Below the pieces are notes generated by a model that was not told the DNA's origin, did no database searches, and worked only from the letters and a program-made list of their open reading frames with translations. From CAVVSD01 sp963837655 (GTDB taxonomy: Bacteria; Actinomycetota; Thermoleophilia; Solirubrobacterales; Solirubrobacteraceae), in NCBI GenBank assembly GCA_963837655.1, contig CAWIOK010000007.1, positions 186,001-250,000 of the forward strand: 64,000 nt of DNA, given 5' to 3'. Position numbers and translations under genes: made by a program. Shown in pieces: positions 8,403 through 16,391 of this stretch; position 1 is the stretch's first letter; each line of letters opens with the position of its first letter.

Positions 8403-9641
8403 GTGCTCCAGCCCGTGTCCACCGGATCCAAGACGCTGGCGGATTACACCCACATCGTGGGCCGTCCGCTCGTCGAGGAGATCCGCGAGCTCGCCGCGCC
8501 ATTGCAGGGCAAGCGCGTCGTCCATGTCTCCGCCACCGCGTTCGGGGGCGGCGTCGCCGAGATCCTCTACACGCTCGTCCCGCTCATGGCCGACGTCGGT
8601 CTCGACGTCGAATGGCAGGTGATCTACGGCCGCGAGGAGTTCTTCAACGCGACCAAGCTGATGCACAACGCGTTGCAGGGCGCTCCCGACGACCTCACCG
8701 AGGAGCAGTGGGACATCTGGGACCGCTACAACGAGATGAACTCGCGGGAGCTGACCGAGGGCTGGGACGTCGCGATCATCCACGACCCTCAGCCGGCGGC
8801 GCTCTACGGGCTCGTCCCCGAGAAGGCGGCCAGCTGGCTCTGGCGCTGCCACATCGACCTCTCGACGCCCAACCCGGACACGATCGCGCGGCTGCTGCCG
8901 CACATCGCGCCCTATCCGCAGTCGGTCTTCCACGTGCAGGCCTACGCACCGCACGGGATGGAGGGCACCGTCAACATCGTCCCGCCGGCGATCGACCCGC
9001 TCGCGCCCAAGAACATGGCGCTGTCGCCCGAGGACGCGTCCTACGTGTGCCAGCAGTTCGGCATCGACGTCGACCGGCCGCTGATGACGCAGGTCTCCCG
9101 CTTCGACCCCTGGAAGGACCCGCTCGGCGTCATCGACGCGTTCCGCATCGTCAAGGAGGACGTGCCGGGGGCCCAGCTCGCGCTCGTCGGCTCGATGGCC
9201 TCCGACGACCCCGAGGGCTGGGACTACTTCAACGCGACGATCGCCCACGCCGACGGCGATCCGGACATCCACATCCTCAACAACTTCAACAACGTCGGGG
9301 CGATCGAGGTCAACGCCTTCCAGTCGCACTCCGACGTGCTCGTGCAGAAGTCGACCCGCGAGGGTTTCGGTCTGACCGTCAGCGAGGCGATCTGGAAGGG
9401 CCGGCCGTTCATCGGCGGCAACGTCGGCGGCATTCCGCTGCAAGTGGACAACGGGCTCTCCGGGTACCTCGTGGACACCGTGGATCAATGTGCAGCGCGC
9501 ACGATCGACATCCTCAAGGATCCCGCCCTGGGCAAGGCGCTCGGGCGGCGCGGGAAGGAGCACGTGCGCAAGCACTTCCTGACCCCGCGCTACCTGCGTG
9601 ACTACCTCAGGATCTTCCATCAGATGCTGGAGCTCTCGTGA
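8403..9641 (+). CDS. treT: Trehalose glycosyltransferring synthase TreT
   Basis: This GT4-family retaining glycosyltransferase has 412 residues. TreT makes trehalose in one step from an NDP-glucose donor and free glucose. The sequence follows archaeal TreT through its length: HVSATAFGGGVAEIL, EEFFNATKLMHNALQG, IIHDPQPAALYG, WLWRCHIDLSTPN, TQVSRFDPWKDPLGVID, VGSMASDDPEGWDYF and the donor-binding REGFGLTVSEAIWKG. The GTG start has a -10 box directly before it. A paired-hairpin repeat begins two bases after the stop, and otsA follows after 70 bases, so two independent trehalose routes are adjacent. Confidence 0.9.
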   Translation: MLQPVSTGSKTLADYTHIVGRPLVEEIRELAAPLQGKRVVHVSATAFGGGVAEILYTLVPLMADVGLDVEWQVIYGREEFFNATKLMHNALQGAPDDLTEEQWDIWDRYNEMNSRELTEGWDVAIIHDPQPAALYGLVPEKAASWLWRCHIDLSTPNPDTIARLLPHIAPYPQSVFHVQAYAPHGMEGTVNIVPPAIDPLAPKNMALSPEDASYVCQQFGIDVDRPLMTQVSRFDPWKDPLGVIDAFRIVKEDVPGAQLALVGSMASDDPEGWDYFNATIAHADGDPDIHILNNFNNVGAIEVNAFQSHSDVLVQKSTREGFGLTVSEAIWKGRPFIGGNVGGIPLQVDNGLSGYLVDTVDQCAARTIDILKDPALGKALGRRGKEHVRKHFLTPRYLRDYLRIFHQMLELS

Positions 9642-9642
9642 C

Positions 9643-9693
9643 GGCAAAGACTTCGTCTTTGCCTGCGGTTCTGTCGCAGAGCGACACAACCGC
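9643..9693 (+). repeat. Paired-hairpin element, copy 1 (A then B)
   Basis: Hairpin A is at 9643-9663: 9-bp arms around the loop TTC, with the core AAGAC-TTC-GTCTT. After two bases comes hairpin B at 9665-9693: 13-bp arms with one mismatch around the loop AGA, with the core GTCGC-AGA-GCGAC. A starts two bases after the treT stop. No T-tract follows, so it is not a classical intrinsic terminator. Three more copies occur in the window, all with A nearest a gene's 3' end. Confidence 0.8.
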
Positions 9694-9711
9694 CGGCAGG
9701 AGGAACCCCCG

Positions 9712-11205
9712 ATGACCGAAGGTGCTCCCCTCGTCCTCGTCTCCAACCGCGGGCCCGTCACCCACCAGGAGGACGGATCCATCAAGCGTGGCACGGGTGG
9801 CCTCGTCACGGCCCTCACCGGGCTGGCGTCGCACCGCGACGCCGTCTGGATCGCGTCGGCGCTCACCGACGGCGACAAGCGCCGCGCGCGCAAGTCCGGC
9901 GGTGAGCCGTTCGTGGTCCACACCCCGGAGGGCGGCGAGTTCCACGTACGTCTCGTGGTCAGCGACGACCAGGCGTACGACCGCTTCTACAACGTCTTCG
10001 CGAACCCGATGCTGTGGTTCATCCAGCACTACCTCTGGGACCTGTCCAACGCGCCGGACATCCGCAGGCACGAGGTCGAGGCGTTCGAGTACGGCTACAA
10101 CGTCGTCAACGACGACCTGGCCGAGGCGGTCGTGGAGCAGATCGAGGGCGTCGAGGAGCCCGTCGTCATGGTCCACGACTACCACCTCTACACGCTGCCC
10201 GGACTCGTCCGGCGCGCGCGCCCGGACGTGTTCCTGCACCACTTCGTGCACATCCCGTGGACGCAGCCGGACGCCTGGCGCGTCCTGCCGACCCGGATCC
10301 GCCGCGAGATCTACGAGGGGCTGCTCGCGAACGACATCATCGGCTTCCACACACGGTCCTACCGGTGGAACTTCCTGCAGTGCTGCCGGGACCTGATGGA
10401 CCTCGACGTCGACTTCACCAACGGCATCGTGCACGCGCCCGACGGCCGCGAGGTCTGGGTCCGCGCCTACCCGCTGCCGATCGACTACAAGGCGACGCAG
10501 CAGGTCGCCCGCTCCGCCCGCACGAAGGAGCTCGAGACCGAGCTGCTGCGGCGCCGCCGCGAGTGGCTCGTGCTGCGCGTCGACCGCGCCGACCTCTCCA
10601 AGAACGTGCTGCGCGGGTTCTCTGCCTTCGACCTGTTCCTCGAGCAGCACCCGGAATTCCGCGAGCGCGTGACGTTCATCGCCCAGCTCATGCCGTCGCG
10701 GACGGACGTGCCCGAGTACGCGGAGTACCTGGAGCGCATCGAGGCGCTCGTCGCGGTGGTCAACCACCGGCACGGCACGCCCGACTGGATGCCGATCCAG
10801 CTGAAGCTGCGCGACGACCTCGAGGAGGCGATGGCCTCCTACAAGCACTACGACGTGCTGCTCGTCAACGCGATGTTCGACGGCATGAACCTCGTCGCGA
10901 AGGAGGGCCCGCTCGTCAACGAGCACAACGGCGTCAGCGTCCTCTCGGAGAACACCGGCGCCCACGAGGAGCTCGGCGAGTTCGCGCTGTCGGTCAACCC
11001 GTTCGACATCCAGGAGACCGCCGACTCCATCCATGCGGCGCTCACGATGAGCGACACGGAGCGCGAGCGCAGGGCGAACGGGCTCAAGCGCATCGTCATG
11101 GAGCGCGACCCCGGCGACTGGATCGACGACCAGCTCGCGGACATCGCACGCCGGCGCGACCAGCCGGCGCCGGCGCCGGTCGGGTCCACGCAGGACGCGG
11201 GCTGA
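9712..11205 (+). CDS. otsA: Trehalose-6-phosphate synthase OtsA (GT20)
   Basis: The 497-residue enzyme transfers glucose from a nucleotide sugar to glucose-6-phosphate. The ATG at 9712 has AGGAGG 8 bases upstream, which selects it over longer in-frame starts. GT20 signatures are VSNRGPV near the N-terminus, RGTGGLVTAL, MVHDYHLYTLP, HFVHIPWTQPD, NDIIGFHTRSY, RVDRADLSKNVLRGF, and FDGMNLVAKEG with VLSENTGAHEEL for donor binding. No OtsB phosphatase gene is visible, so the phosphatase must be elsewhere or unrelated. The C-terminal 20 residues are a Pro/Ala-rich tail. Confidence 0.92.
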   Translation: MTEGAPLVLVSNRGPVTHQEDGSIKRGTGGLVTALTGLASHRDAVWIASALTDGDKRRARKSGGEPFVVHTPEGGEFHVRLVVSDDQAYDRFYNVFANPMLWFIQHYLWDLSNAPDIRRHEVEAFEYGYNVVNDDLAEAVVEQIEGVEEPVVMVHDYHLYTLPGLVRRARPDVFLHHFVHIPWTQPDAWRVLPTRIRREIYEGLLANDIIGFHTRSYRWNFLQCCRDLMDLDVDFTNGIVHAPDGREVWVRAYPLPIDYKATQQVARSARTKELETELLRRRREWLVLRVDRADLSKNVLRGFSAFDLFLEQHPEFRERVTFIAQLMPSRTDVPEYAEYLERIEALVAVVNHRHGTPDWMPIQLKLRDDLEEAMASYKHYDVLLVNAMFDGMNLVAKEGPLVNEHNGVSVLSENTGAHEELGEFALSVNPFDIQETADSIHAALTMSDTERERRANGLKRIVMERDPGDWIDDQLADIARRRDQPAPAPVGSTQDAG

Positions 11206-11206
11206 G

Positions 11207-11617
11207 CTACTCGACACCGAACTCCCCCGACGGCGGCCGCCGCGGCTGCTGCGACGGCGAGGGTGGTGCCGTGGGCGTCGTGGCCGGGGTGTCGGCCCTG
11301 GCCGCGTGCGTCGCCGCGCGGCGCTTGGGTCTGCGGCGCGGCGTCGCCCGCCTGCGCGGCGTCCGCGTCGCGGCTGCGCGGCGCTGCGGCTCCGGCTCGG
11401 CCGCGGGCGTCGTGACCGGCGCCGGCGTCGTCACCGGCTCGGGTGCGGCCGCCTGGCGGACCGGGACGGCTGCGCCCTGCGGCACCTCGGGTGCCGGCCC
11501 GCGCAGCCGTGGCCAGGCGACGACAAGGGCGACCACCGCGACCAATGCGAGCGCCCGCGCGACGTTGGACCAGCGCACCCGCCCGCGGATGCTGGAGGGT
11601 TCGGGATCGGTCTCCAT
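11207..11617 (-). CDS. Small membrane-anchored Pro/Ala/Arg-rich protein
   Basis: This is an unrecognised protein of 136 residues. A single membrane helix (about 15-37, ending VVALVVAWPRL) is preceded by a short acidic N-terminus and followed by a low-complexity tail rich in Pro, Ala, Thr and Arg, including an Arg cluster around residues 80-105. The ATG at 11617 follows an AAGGAGG sequence and is preferred to a GTG at 11641. It converges on otsA with a 1-bp gap and diverges from rpsF. The tail could be extracytoplasmic and wall-associated, but no family is recognised and codon bias is the main support. Confidence 0.6.
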   Translation of the reverse strand: METDPEPSSIRGRVRWSNVARALALVAVVALVVAWPRLRGPAPEVPQGAAVPVRQAAAPEPVTTPAPVTTPAAEPEPQRRAAATRTPRRRATPRRRPKRRAATHAARADTPATTPTAPPSPSQQPRRPPSGEFGVE

Positions 11618-11661
11618 GCCCTCCTTAGGGGCGAGATCCACGAGGTTCGCCCCCCTGCCGC

Positions 11662-11667
11662 TATAGT
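11662..11667 (+). promoter_or_regulatory. -10 box before rpsF
   Basis: TATAGT lies 13 bases before the rpsF ATG, which would give a leader of only about six bases without a Shine-Dalgarno. No good -35 box is evident. It is the most AT-rich hexamer of the intergenic region. Confidence 0.45.
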
Positions 11668-11680
11668 CGACCGCCGTCCC

Positions 11681-12040
11681 ATGGCACAGTCACCACCGCT
11701 CTACGACCTCTTCACCCTGATCGACGCGACGCTCGAAGACGAGCGCCGTGCCACGATCCGCGATGCCGCCCGCGACATCGTCGAAGCCGGCGGCACGATC
11801 GTCACCGATCAGGAGTGGGGCGTCCGGCCGCTCGCCTACGAGATCAACCACAAGAGCGACGCCGACTACCACCTGCTGCAGTTCCACGCTCCGCGCGAGG
11901 TCCTGGAGACGCTCCATCGCACGCTGAGCATCACCGACGGCGTGCTGCGCCACCGGATCATCCGACTCGAGCCCGGCACGCCTCCCGCGCCGGATCCGCC
12001 GCGCGTGGACCGGGCGCCGGTCGAGACGGTCAGCGCGTAA
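11681..12040 (+). CDS. rpsF: 30S ribosomal protein bS6
   Basis: The 119-residue product has the bS6 ferredoxin-like fold signatures: YDLFTLIDATLED, an IVTDQEWGVRPLAYEINH segment, YHLLQFHAP, and a final LRHRIIRLEPG strand followed by a Pro-rich tail. bS6 binds bS18 and 16S rRNA in the platform of the small subunit. It is followed 138 bases later by ssb, as in most bacteria, but rpsR comes 1.4 kb further on after an inserted minus-strand gene. Confidence 0.95.
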   Translation: MAQSPPLYDLFTLIDATLEDERRATIRDAARDIVEAGGTIVTDQEWGVRPLAYEINHKSDADYHLLQFHAPREVLETLHRTLSITDGVLRHRIIRLEPGTPPAPDPPRVDRAPVETVSA

Positions 12041-12129
12041 GCGCGCCGCACTGCGCCCCCTCCGCATCGGCTCTGTCACAAACCTGCGCAAGCAGCGGGG
12101 ATCTCTGCTGATTGCGCCGGACCCGTCGG

Positions 12130-12135
12130 TAAGGT
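12130..12135 (+). promoter_or_regulatory. Possible -10 box before ssb
   Basis: TAAGGT lies 43 bases before the ssb ATG in the 138-base gap after rpsF. ssb has its own Shine-Dalgarno (GAAGGAGAG), so a leadered transcript is expected here, in contrast to several neighbours. No clear -35 box is seen and readthrough from rpsF is also possible. Confidence 0.3.
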
Positions 12136-12178
12136 CGCCGACGTCCTAGCCGTTCGCCATCGAAGGAGAGGCGCCACC

Positions 12179-12661
12179 ATGGCCGCCAGCAACATCAACA
12201 GGGTGGTTCTCACCGGGAACCTGACCCGCGATCCCGAGCTCCGCAACCTTCCCAGCGGGATGGCTGTCTGCAGCCTGCGGCTCGCCGTGAACACGCGCCG
12301 CAAGGGCGCGTCCGGTGACTGGGAGGACAAGCCCAACTACTTCGACGTCACCGTCTGGGGCGCCCAGGGCGAGAACTGCGCGCGGTACCTCTCCAAGGGC
12401 CGCCCGGTCGCGCTCGACGGCCGCCTCGAGTGGCGCGAGTGGGAGACGCCCGACGGCAACAAGCGCCAGGCCGTGGACATCGTGGCCGACACGGTGCAGT
12501 TCCTCGGCGGGCGCGACGACGCCGGCGGTGGCGGTGGCGGGGGCGGCGGCTTCACGCCGCGGTCGGACATCCCCGTCGACACCGGCGACTTCGCCGCTGC
12601 GCCCGCCGGCAACGGCTCGCCGCGCCCGGCGGACCCGGCCGACGACGACATCCCCTTCTAG
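12179..12661 (+). CDS. ssb: Single-stranded DNA-binding protein
   Basis: This 160-residue SSB has an OB fold in residues 1-112 (NRVVLTGNLTRDPELR, VWGAQGENCARYLSKG, GRLEWREWETPDGNKR), a glycine-rich linker with a run of nine glycines, and the acidic C-terminal tip DDDIPF that recruits replication and repair proteins. It coats single-stranded DNA as a tetramer. GAAGGAG lies about ten bases before the ATG. It is the second gene of the rpsF cluster. Confidence 0.95.
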   Translation: MAASNINRVVLTGNLTRDPELRNLPSGMAVCSLRLAVNTRRKGASGDWEDKPNYFDVTVWGAQGENCARYLSKGRPVALDGRLEWREWETPDGNKRQAVDIVADTVQFLGGRDDAGGGGGGGGGFTPRSDIPVDTGDFAAAPAGNGSPRPADPADDDIPF

Positions 12662-12859
12662 GCCGCTCGGCCGCGAACGGCCGGGACCTCGTCCCCGAGC
12701 CCGCCGCGCGGCACCCACGGATGCCCCGCGGCGGGCCGGTCCGAGCGCACTGTCGCCGGAGGTCGAGCGCGATCAGCCGACCTTCTCGTCCAATCGGGGT
12801 CCGGACGCGAGCGGACGACGCTGCGGCGGGGACGTCAGCCGACCGGAGCACGCGGTCAG

Positions 12860-13046
12860 CGCACTCGCGCGGGGTCGGCGCCAGCGGGTTGGGCGACGTG
12901 TCGAGCCGGGCGTCCAGATCGACCGACGGCGTGGACTCGTCGCGCACGACATCGATGTGGCATTCGAGGTGGATCCCCTCGAAGCCGGCCGGCTCGGCTC
13001 CGGGGAAGACGACCTTCGCCGCGCCCGAGCACCCAGCGCGACCGGG
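12860..13046 (-). other. Possible gene remnant without a start codon in a 385-base gap
   Basis: The 385 bases between ssb and the next gene hold no complete gene. On the minus strand, one frame that begins directly after the TAG stop of the lyase gene has gene-like codon use and a plausible protein texture (KVVFPGAEPAGFEGIHLE, then CHIDVVRDESTPSVDLDARL). It has no start codon before a GTG at 12947 and merges into low-quality sequence past about 12860. It could be an eroded gene or a lost C-terminal extension. The remainder, 12662-12860, shows nothing recognisable. Confidence 0.3.
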
Positions 13047-13934
13047 CTACCGCGCCGCGGCGACGCGCCCCTCCAGCGCAACGGCGTCGGAGAGCCCGAC
13101 GATCTCGTTGAACTCGTCGAACGCGAGCGGTGGCTCCGGCTGCGGAGCCGTGGCGTCGCGCAACGCGGCGAGGCGCCCCCGGATGGCACCGGTCGCCGCG
13201 AGCAGCGCTGTGAGCGACGAGAACATGAGCCGGAAGCCCAGCTCGCCGAGGCGCACGACGTCCGGGAACGGCGTCTTGCCGCCCTCGACGTAGTTGATGA
13301 CCTTCGGGATGTCGGGGAACGCCTCGCCGAACGCGAAGGCCTCCGCCTCGTCCTGGAGGGCGTCGATGAAGATGACGTCCGCGCCCGCATCGCGGTAGGC
13401 GCCGACGCGCTCCAGCGCGCTGTCGAACCCCTCGGGCGCACGGGCGTCGGAACGGGCGATGAGGACGATGTCGTGGTTGCCGCGTGCCTCGACCATCGCG
13501 TGGACCTTCTCGACCATCTCCGGCAGCGCGACGACGCGCTTGCCCTCCATGTGGCCGCACTTCTTGGGGATGATCTGGTCCTCGATGTGCATCCCGGCGA
13601 TGCCGGCCGCGGCGTACTCGCGGACGGTCCGCACGACGTTGAGCGGCCCGCCGTAGCCGTTGTCGGCGTCGGCGATCACAGGCACGGCGACCGCGGAGAC
13701 GAAGCGCCGGGCCTGGTCGGCCATCTCCGACATGGACAGGAGCCCGACGTCCGGCCGTCCCAGGAGGGACGCGGTGGCGCCGTAGCCGGTCAGGTAGACG
13801 GCGTCGAACCCCGCCTGCTCGACGAGGCGGGCCGACAGCGCGTCGTAGGCGCCGGGGGCGACGACGAGCGCGTCGCCGGCCAGGAGCTCGCGCAGGCGCG
13901 CGGGGCCGGAGTTGGGCTGTGTCAGATCTGCCAT
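13047..13934 (-). CDS. Isocitrate lyase/PEP mutase superfamily protein
   Basis: This 295-residue TIM-barrel enzyme matches the small (non-isocitrate-lyase) members of the family, such as oxaloacetate decarboxylases and 2-methylisocitrate lyases. Key features are GAYDALSARL, PVIADADNGYGG (residues 86-96, Mg-binding Asp), the gating loop PKKCGH (123-128) with the catalytic Cys126, and IARSDAR. These enzymes cleave or form C-C or P-C bonds next to a carboxylate; the exact substrate cannot be read from sequence. It lies alone on the minus strand, splitting the usual rpsF-ssb-rpsR-rplI block. Confidence 0.88.
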   Translation of the reverse strand: MADLTQPNSGPARLRELLAGDALVVAPGAYDALSARLVEQAGFDAVYLTGYGATASLLGRPDVGLLSMSEMADQARRFVSAVAVPVIADADNGYGGPLNVVRTVREYAAAGIAGMHIEDQIIPKKCGHMEGKRVVALPEMVEKVHAMVEARGNHDIVLIARSDARAPEGFDSALERVGAYRDAGADVIFIDALQDEAEAFAFGEAFPDIPKVINYVEGGKTPFPDVVRLGELGFRLMFSSLTALLAATGAIRGRLAALRDATAPQPEPPLAFDEFNEIVGLSDAVALEGRVAAAR

Positions 13935-13996
13935 ATCCCGCCATCATCACACGCTCCTGAGGGGCCCCAGAGCCGTTGTGGCACAATGGGGGCCTC

Positions 13997-14018
13997 GCGC
14001 GCACCGCCGCGTGCGCGC
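13997..14018 (+). promoter_or_regulatory. Stem-loop in the rpsR leader
   Basis: An 8-bp perfect stem (GCGCGCAC / GTGCGCGC) with a six-base loop ends 30 bases before the rpsR start. A short palindrome TTGTG-G-CACAA lies upstream at 13976-13986 and contains a CACAAT that could serve as a -10 box preceded by TG. The stem-loop may be a leader structure for ribosomal-protein autoregulation; this is inference from position. Confidence 0.35.
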
Positions 14019-14048
14019 TCTCACGGCTTCAACCCGAGGACTTCACAA

Positions 14049-14375
14049 GTGGCAAAGCAGCGCAGCCGCAAGCCGCGGCGCCGGGACAAGAAGGGTGCGG
14101 GTGGCTCCGGCCGCCGCAAGCCCTGCCTGTTCTGCAAGGACAAGATCGAGCAGGTCGACTACAAGGACACGACCTCGCTGCGCCGGTTCGTCTCCGAGCG
14201 GGGCAAGATCCGCTCGCGCCGGATCACCGGTGCATGCCGTCGCCATCAGGCCCAGGTCGCCCGCGCGGTCAAGCGTGCACGCGAGCTCGCCCTCATGCCG
14301 TACGTGACCGACACGGCCGGCGTTCCCGAGGGCCGCGGTGGCCGCGGTCGGGACCGCGACCGCGATCGCGACTGA
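14049..14375 (+). CDS. rpsR: 30S ribosomal protein bS18
   Basis: From the GTG at 14049 (GAGGA nine bases upstream) the product has 108 residues. The conserved core is CLFCKDKIEQVDYKDTTSLR, RFVSERGKIRSRRITG and CRRHQAQVARAVKRARELALMPY. It is longer than typical bS18 (about 75-85 residues) because of a basic N-terminal extension and an unusual C-terminal Gly-Arg/Asp-Arg repeat tail. The paired cysteines in CLFC are the zinc-type form. It overlaps rplI by one base (TGATG). Confidence 0.95.
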   Translation: MAKQRSRKPRRRDKKGAGGSGRRKPCLFCKDKIEQVDYKDTTSLRRFVSERGKIRSRRITGACRRHQAQVARAVKRARELALMPYVTDTAGVPEGRGGRGRDRDRDRD

Positions 14376-14827
14376 TGCCCCAGGTCATCCTGCTCCAGGA
14401 CGTCGATGAGCTGGGCCAGCGCGGCACGGTCGTCGACGTCTCCAAGGGCTACCTGCGCAACTACCTGATCCCGCGCAAGCTCGCGCAGCCCGCGACCAAG
14501 GGCGCGCTGGCCGCGGCCGAGGTCCGCACGCAGGCAGCGGCACGCGCAGCACGCGACGCGATGTCCAAGGCCCGCGAGGACGCCGAGCTGCTGGACCGCA
14601 CGGTGCTCACCATCGAGCAGCAGGCGGGCGACGACGGCCGCCTCTTCGGCTCGGTGACGACGCAGGACATCGCCGACGCCATCAAGGAGGCGCGCGGCCT
14701 GAGCGTCGATCGCCGCCGCGTGAACCTCGACGACGCGATCAAGAACATCGGGACGTACATGGTCGTCGTGGAGGTCGCGGACGGCGTGACCGCAACCGTC
14801 AAGACGATGGTCGTCGAACGCAAGTGA
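14375..14827 (+). CDS. rplI: 50S ribosomal protein bL9
   Basis: This 150-residue bL9 has the N-terminal domain LLQDVDELGQRGTVVDVSKG followed by YLRNYLIPRKLAQPA, a long connecting helix (about 45-80) and a C-terminal rRNA-binding domain with LFGSVTTQDIADAI. bL9 stabilises the L1 stalk base. The ATG overlaps the rpsR stop. A paired-hairpin repeat starts at its stop codon. Confidence 0.95.
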   Translation: MPQVILLQDVDELGQRGTVVDVSKGYLRNYLIPRKLAQPATKGALAAAEVRTQAAARAARDAMSKAREDAELLDRTVLTIEQQAGDDGRLFGSVTTQDIADAIKEARGLSVDRRRVNLDDAIKNIGTYMVVVEVADGVTATVKTMVVERK

Positions 14828-14879
14828 GCGAAGGCTTCGCCTTCGCTTCAGTCGTTGTGTCGCTGCGCGACACAACGAC
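14827..14879 (+). repeat. Paired-hairpin element, copy 2 (A then B)
   Basis: Hairpin A is at 14827-14847 (core GCGAAGGC-TTC-GCCTTCGC) and begins at the last base of the rplI stop. Hairpin B is at 14851-14879, a perfect 13-bp stem around the loop TGC (core GTGTCGC-TGC-GCGACAC). The stems differ from copy 1 by paired, compensating changes. No T-tract follows. The gap to dnaB (14880-15029) otherwise holds only its promoter. Confidence 0.8.
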
Positions 14880-15014
14880 GGCGTAGCCGAGACACAGCGC
14901 TCCGGGCTCCAGCGTTGTCCGCTGCGGGTGCGAACATGGGTTCGTGCGAGGGCCCCGGGCAAGGAAGATCCGCAGTGAGCGGGAACGACGTCCATGACGC
15001 CGGTCGTAGACGCG

Positions 15015-15020
15015 TAGGTT
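15015..15020 (+). promoter_or_regulatory. -10 box of probable leaderless dnaB promoter
   Basis: TAGGTT lies nine bases before the GTG start of dnaB, with no Shine-Dalgarno between. The spacing is at the long end for a leaderless start. The -35 region is not recognisable. Confidence 0.4.
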
Positions 15021-15029
15021 GATCGGCTC

Positions 15030-16391
15030 GTGAGCGCCTCCTTCGCACCTGCCGTCCCGACTCCGAACGGCGGGGGCCCGCCGCACTCGCTGGAGGCCGA
15101 GACCTCCGTGCTCGGCGCGATCCTCCTGTCCGAGCGCGCGATGTACGCGCTCGTCGTCGAAGAGGGCCTCAAGCCCGAGGACTTCTACCGCGAGCGCCAC
15201 GGGATCATCTACGCGGCGATGCTCAAGCTCTACCGCGAGAGCGAGCCGATCGACGTCCTCACGGTCACGGAGCGCCTCAGGAGCGACGGCCACGGTGAGG
15301 CGGGCGCGACGGTCGACGAGCTCACGGGGGGCGTCCCGGCGGCGGGCAACGTCCGCCAGTACGCGCGGATCGTCCGCGAGCACGCGCTGCTGCGCCGGAT
15401 GCTCAACGCGACGTACGAGATCCAGGCCTCCGTCGCCGAGCGCCGCGCAGCCCCGCGCGAGCTCGTGGAGCAGGCCGAGCGCGCGATGCTCGAGGTCGCC
15501 CACGACGATCGCCAGAAGGACTTCCGCTCGATCGAGGAGGTCCTGCACGACGAGCTCGACAAGCTCCATCGCCTCTCGGTCGAGGGCACCGCGATCACCG
15601 GCACGCCATCGGGCTTCAAGGATCTCGACGAGATCACCGGCGGCTTCCAGCCCGGCAACCTCATCATCATCGCCGCGCGCCCGTCGATGGGGAAGTCGGC
15701 CCTCGTGACCAACATGGCCGAGAACGCGTCGATCGACTACGGCAAGGCCGTGGCGCTGTTCAGCCTGGAGATGTCCGAGACGGAGCTGGCCCAGCGCTTC
15801 GTCGCCAGCCAGGCCCGCGTCAAGGGCGAGGAGCTGCGCAAGGGGCGCGTCGCCGAGCACCGCTGGGCGAAGATCGTCGAGGCGTCCACGCGGCTCGCCA
15901 ACGCCCCGCTGTTCATCGACGACTCCTCCGATGTCGGGATGCTCGAGATCCGCGCGAAGGCACGCCGCCTGCACCAGCAGCACGAGCTCGGCCTGATCAT
16001 CGTCGACTACCTCCAGCTGATGCGGCCGGACCACACGATCGAGAGCCGCGTGCAGCAGGTCGGCGAGATGAGCCGCGGGCTGAAGATCCTCGCTCGCGAG
16101 CTGAACGTCCCCGTCATCGCCCTGTCGCAGCTCTCGCGTGCCGTCGAGAGCCGCACCGACAAACGCCCGATCCTGTCCGACCTGCGCGAGTCCGGCCAGA
16201 TCGAGCAGGACGCCGACCTCGTCGCCTTCATCTACCGCGAGGAGTACTACGACAAGGAGTCCGAGCGGGAGGGGATCGCCGACATCATCATCGCCAAGCA
16301 CCGCAACGGCGCGCTCGGCGACGTCGAGCTGACGTTCGCGAAGGAGTACCCGAAGTTCCTCAACTACGCGGGCGACCGCTACGCGTCATGA
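15030..16391 (+). CDS. dnaB: Replicative DNA helicase DnaB
   Basis: The 453-residue hexameric helicase unwinds DNA at the replication fork. The N-terminal helical domain starts at PPHSLEAETSVLGAIL (about 17-32); the RecA-like domain has Walker A ARPSMGKS at 216-223, the Walker B region LGLIIVDYLQLM, and the arginine-finger region SQLSRAVESR, with DLRESGQIEQDAD near the C-terminus. No intein is present. The next gene, a DnaC/DnaI-like ATPase, overlaps it by four bases. Confidence 0.96.
   Translation: MSASFAPAVPTPNGGGPPHSLEAETSVLGAILLSERAMYALVVEEGLKPEDFYRERHGIIYAAMLKLYRESEPIDVLTVTERLRSDGHGEAGATVDELTGGVPAAGNVRQYARIVREHALLRRMLNATYEIQASVAERRAAPRELVEQAERAMLEVAHDDRQKDFRSIEEVLHDELDKLHRLSVEGTAITGTPSGFKDLDEITGGFQPGNLIIIAARPSMGKSALVTNMAENASIDYGKAVALFSLEMSETELAQRFVASQARVKGEELRKGRVAEHRWAKIVEASTRLANAPLFIDDSSDVGMLEIRAKARRLHQQHELGLIIVDYLQLMRPDHTIESRVQQVGEMSRGLKILARELNVPVIALSQLSRAVESRTDKRPILSDLRESGQIEQDADLVAFIYREEYYDKESEREGIADIIIAKHRNGALGDVELTFAKEYPKFLNYAGDRYAS

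Noticed and set aside
7098..9923. A 941-codon open frame on the minus strand opposite the protease, IMPase and treT genes
   Set aside because: It is antisense to three well-supported genes, is Arg/Asp/Val-rich without domains, and arises from the high GC content. The same applies to the long antisense frames at 4124-6208 and 48948-51893.
12525..12550. Run of glycine codons in ssb as a tandem repeat of interest
   Set aside because: It is the ordinary flexible linker of SSB proteins.
12552..12947. Minus-strand frame opposite the end of ssb as a complete gene
   Set aside because: Only its first third looks coding; the rest is Arg-rich antisense of ssb. Kept only as a possible remnant.
14335..14373. 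Repeated GAC-CGC codons at the end of rpsR as a DNA repeat
   Set aside because: Short low-complexity protein tail; no copies elsewhere and no structure beyond the coding repeat.
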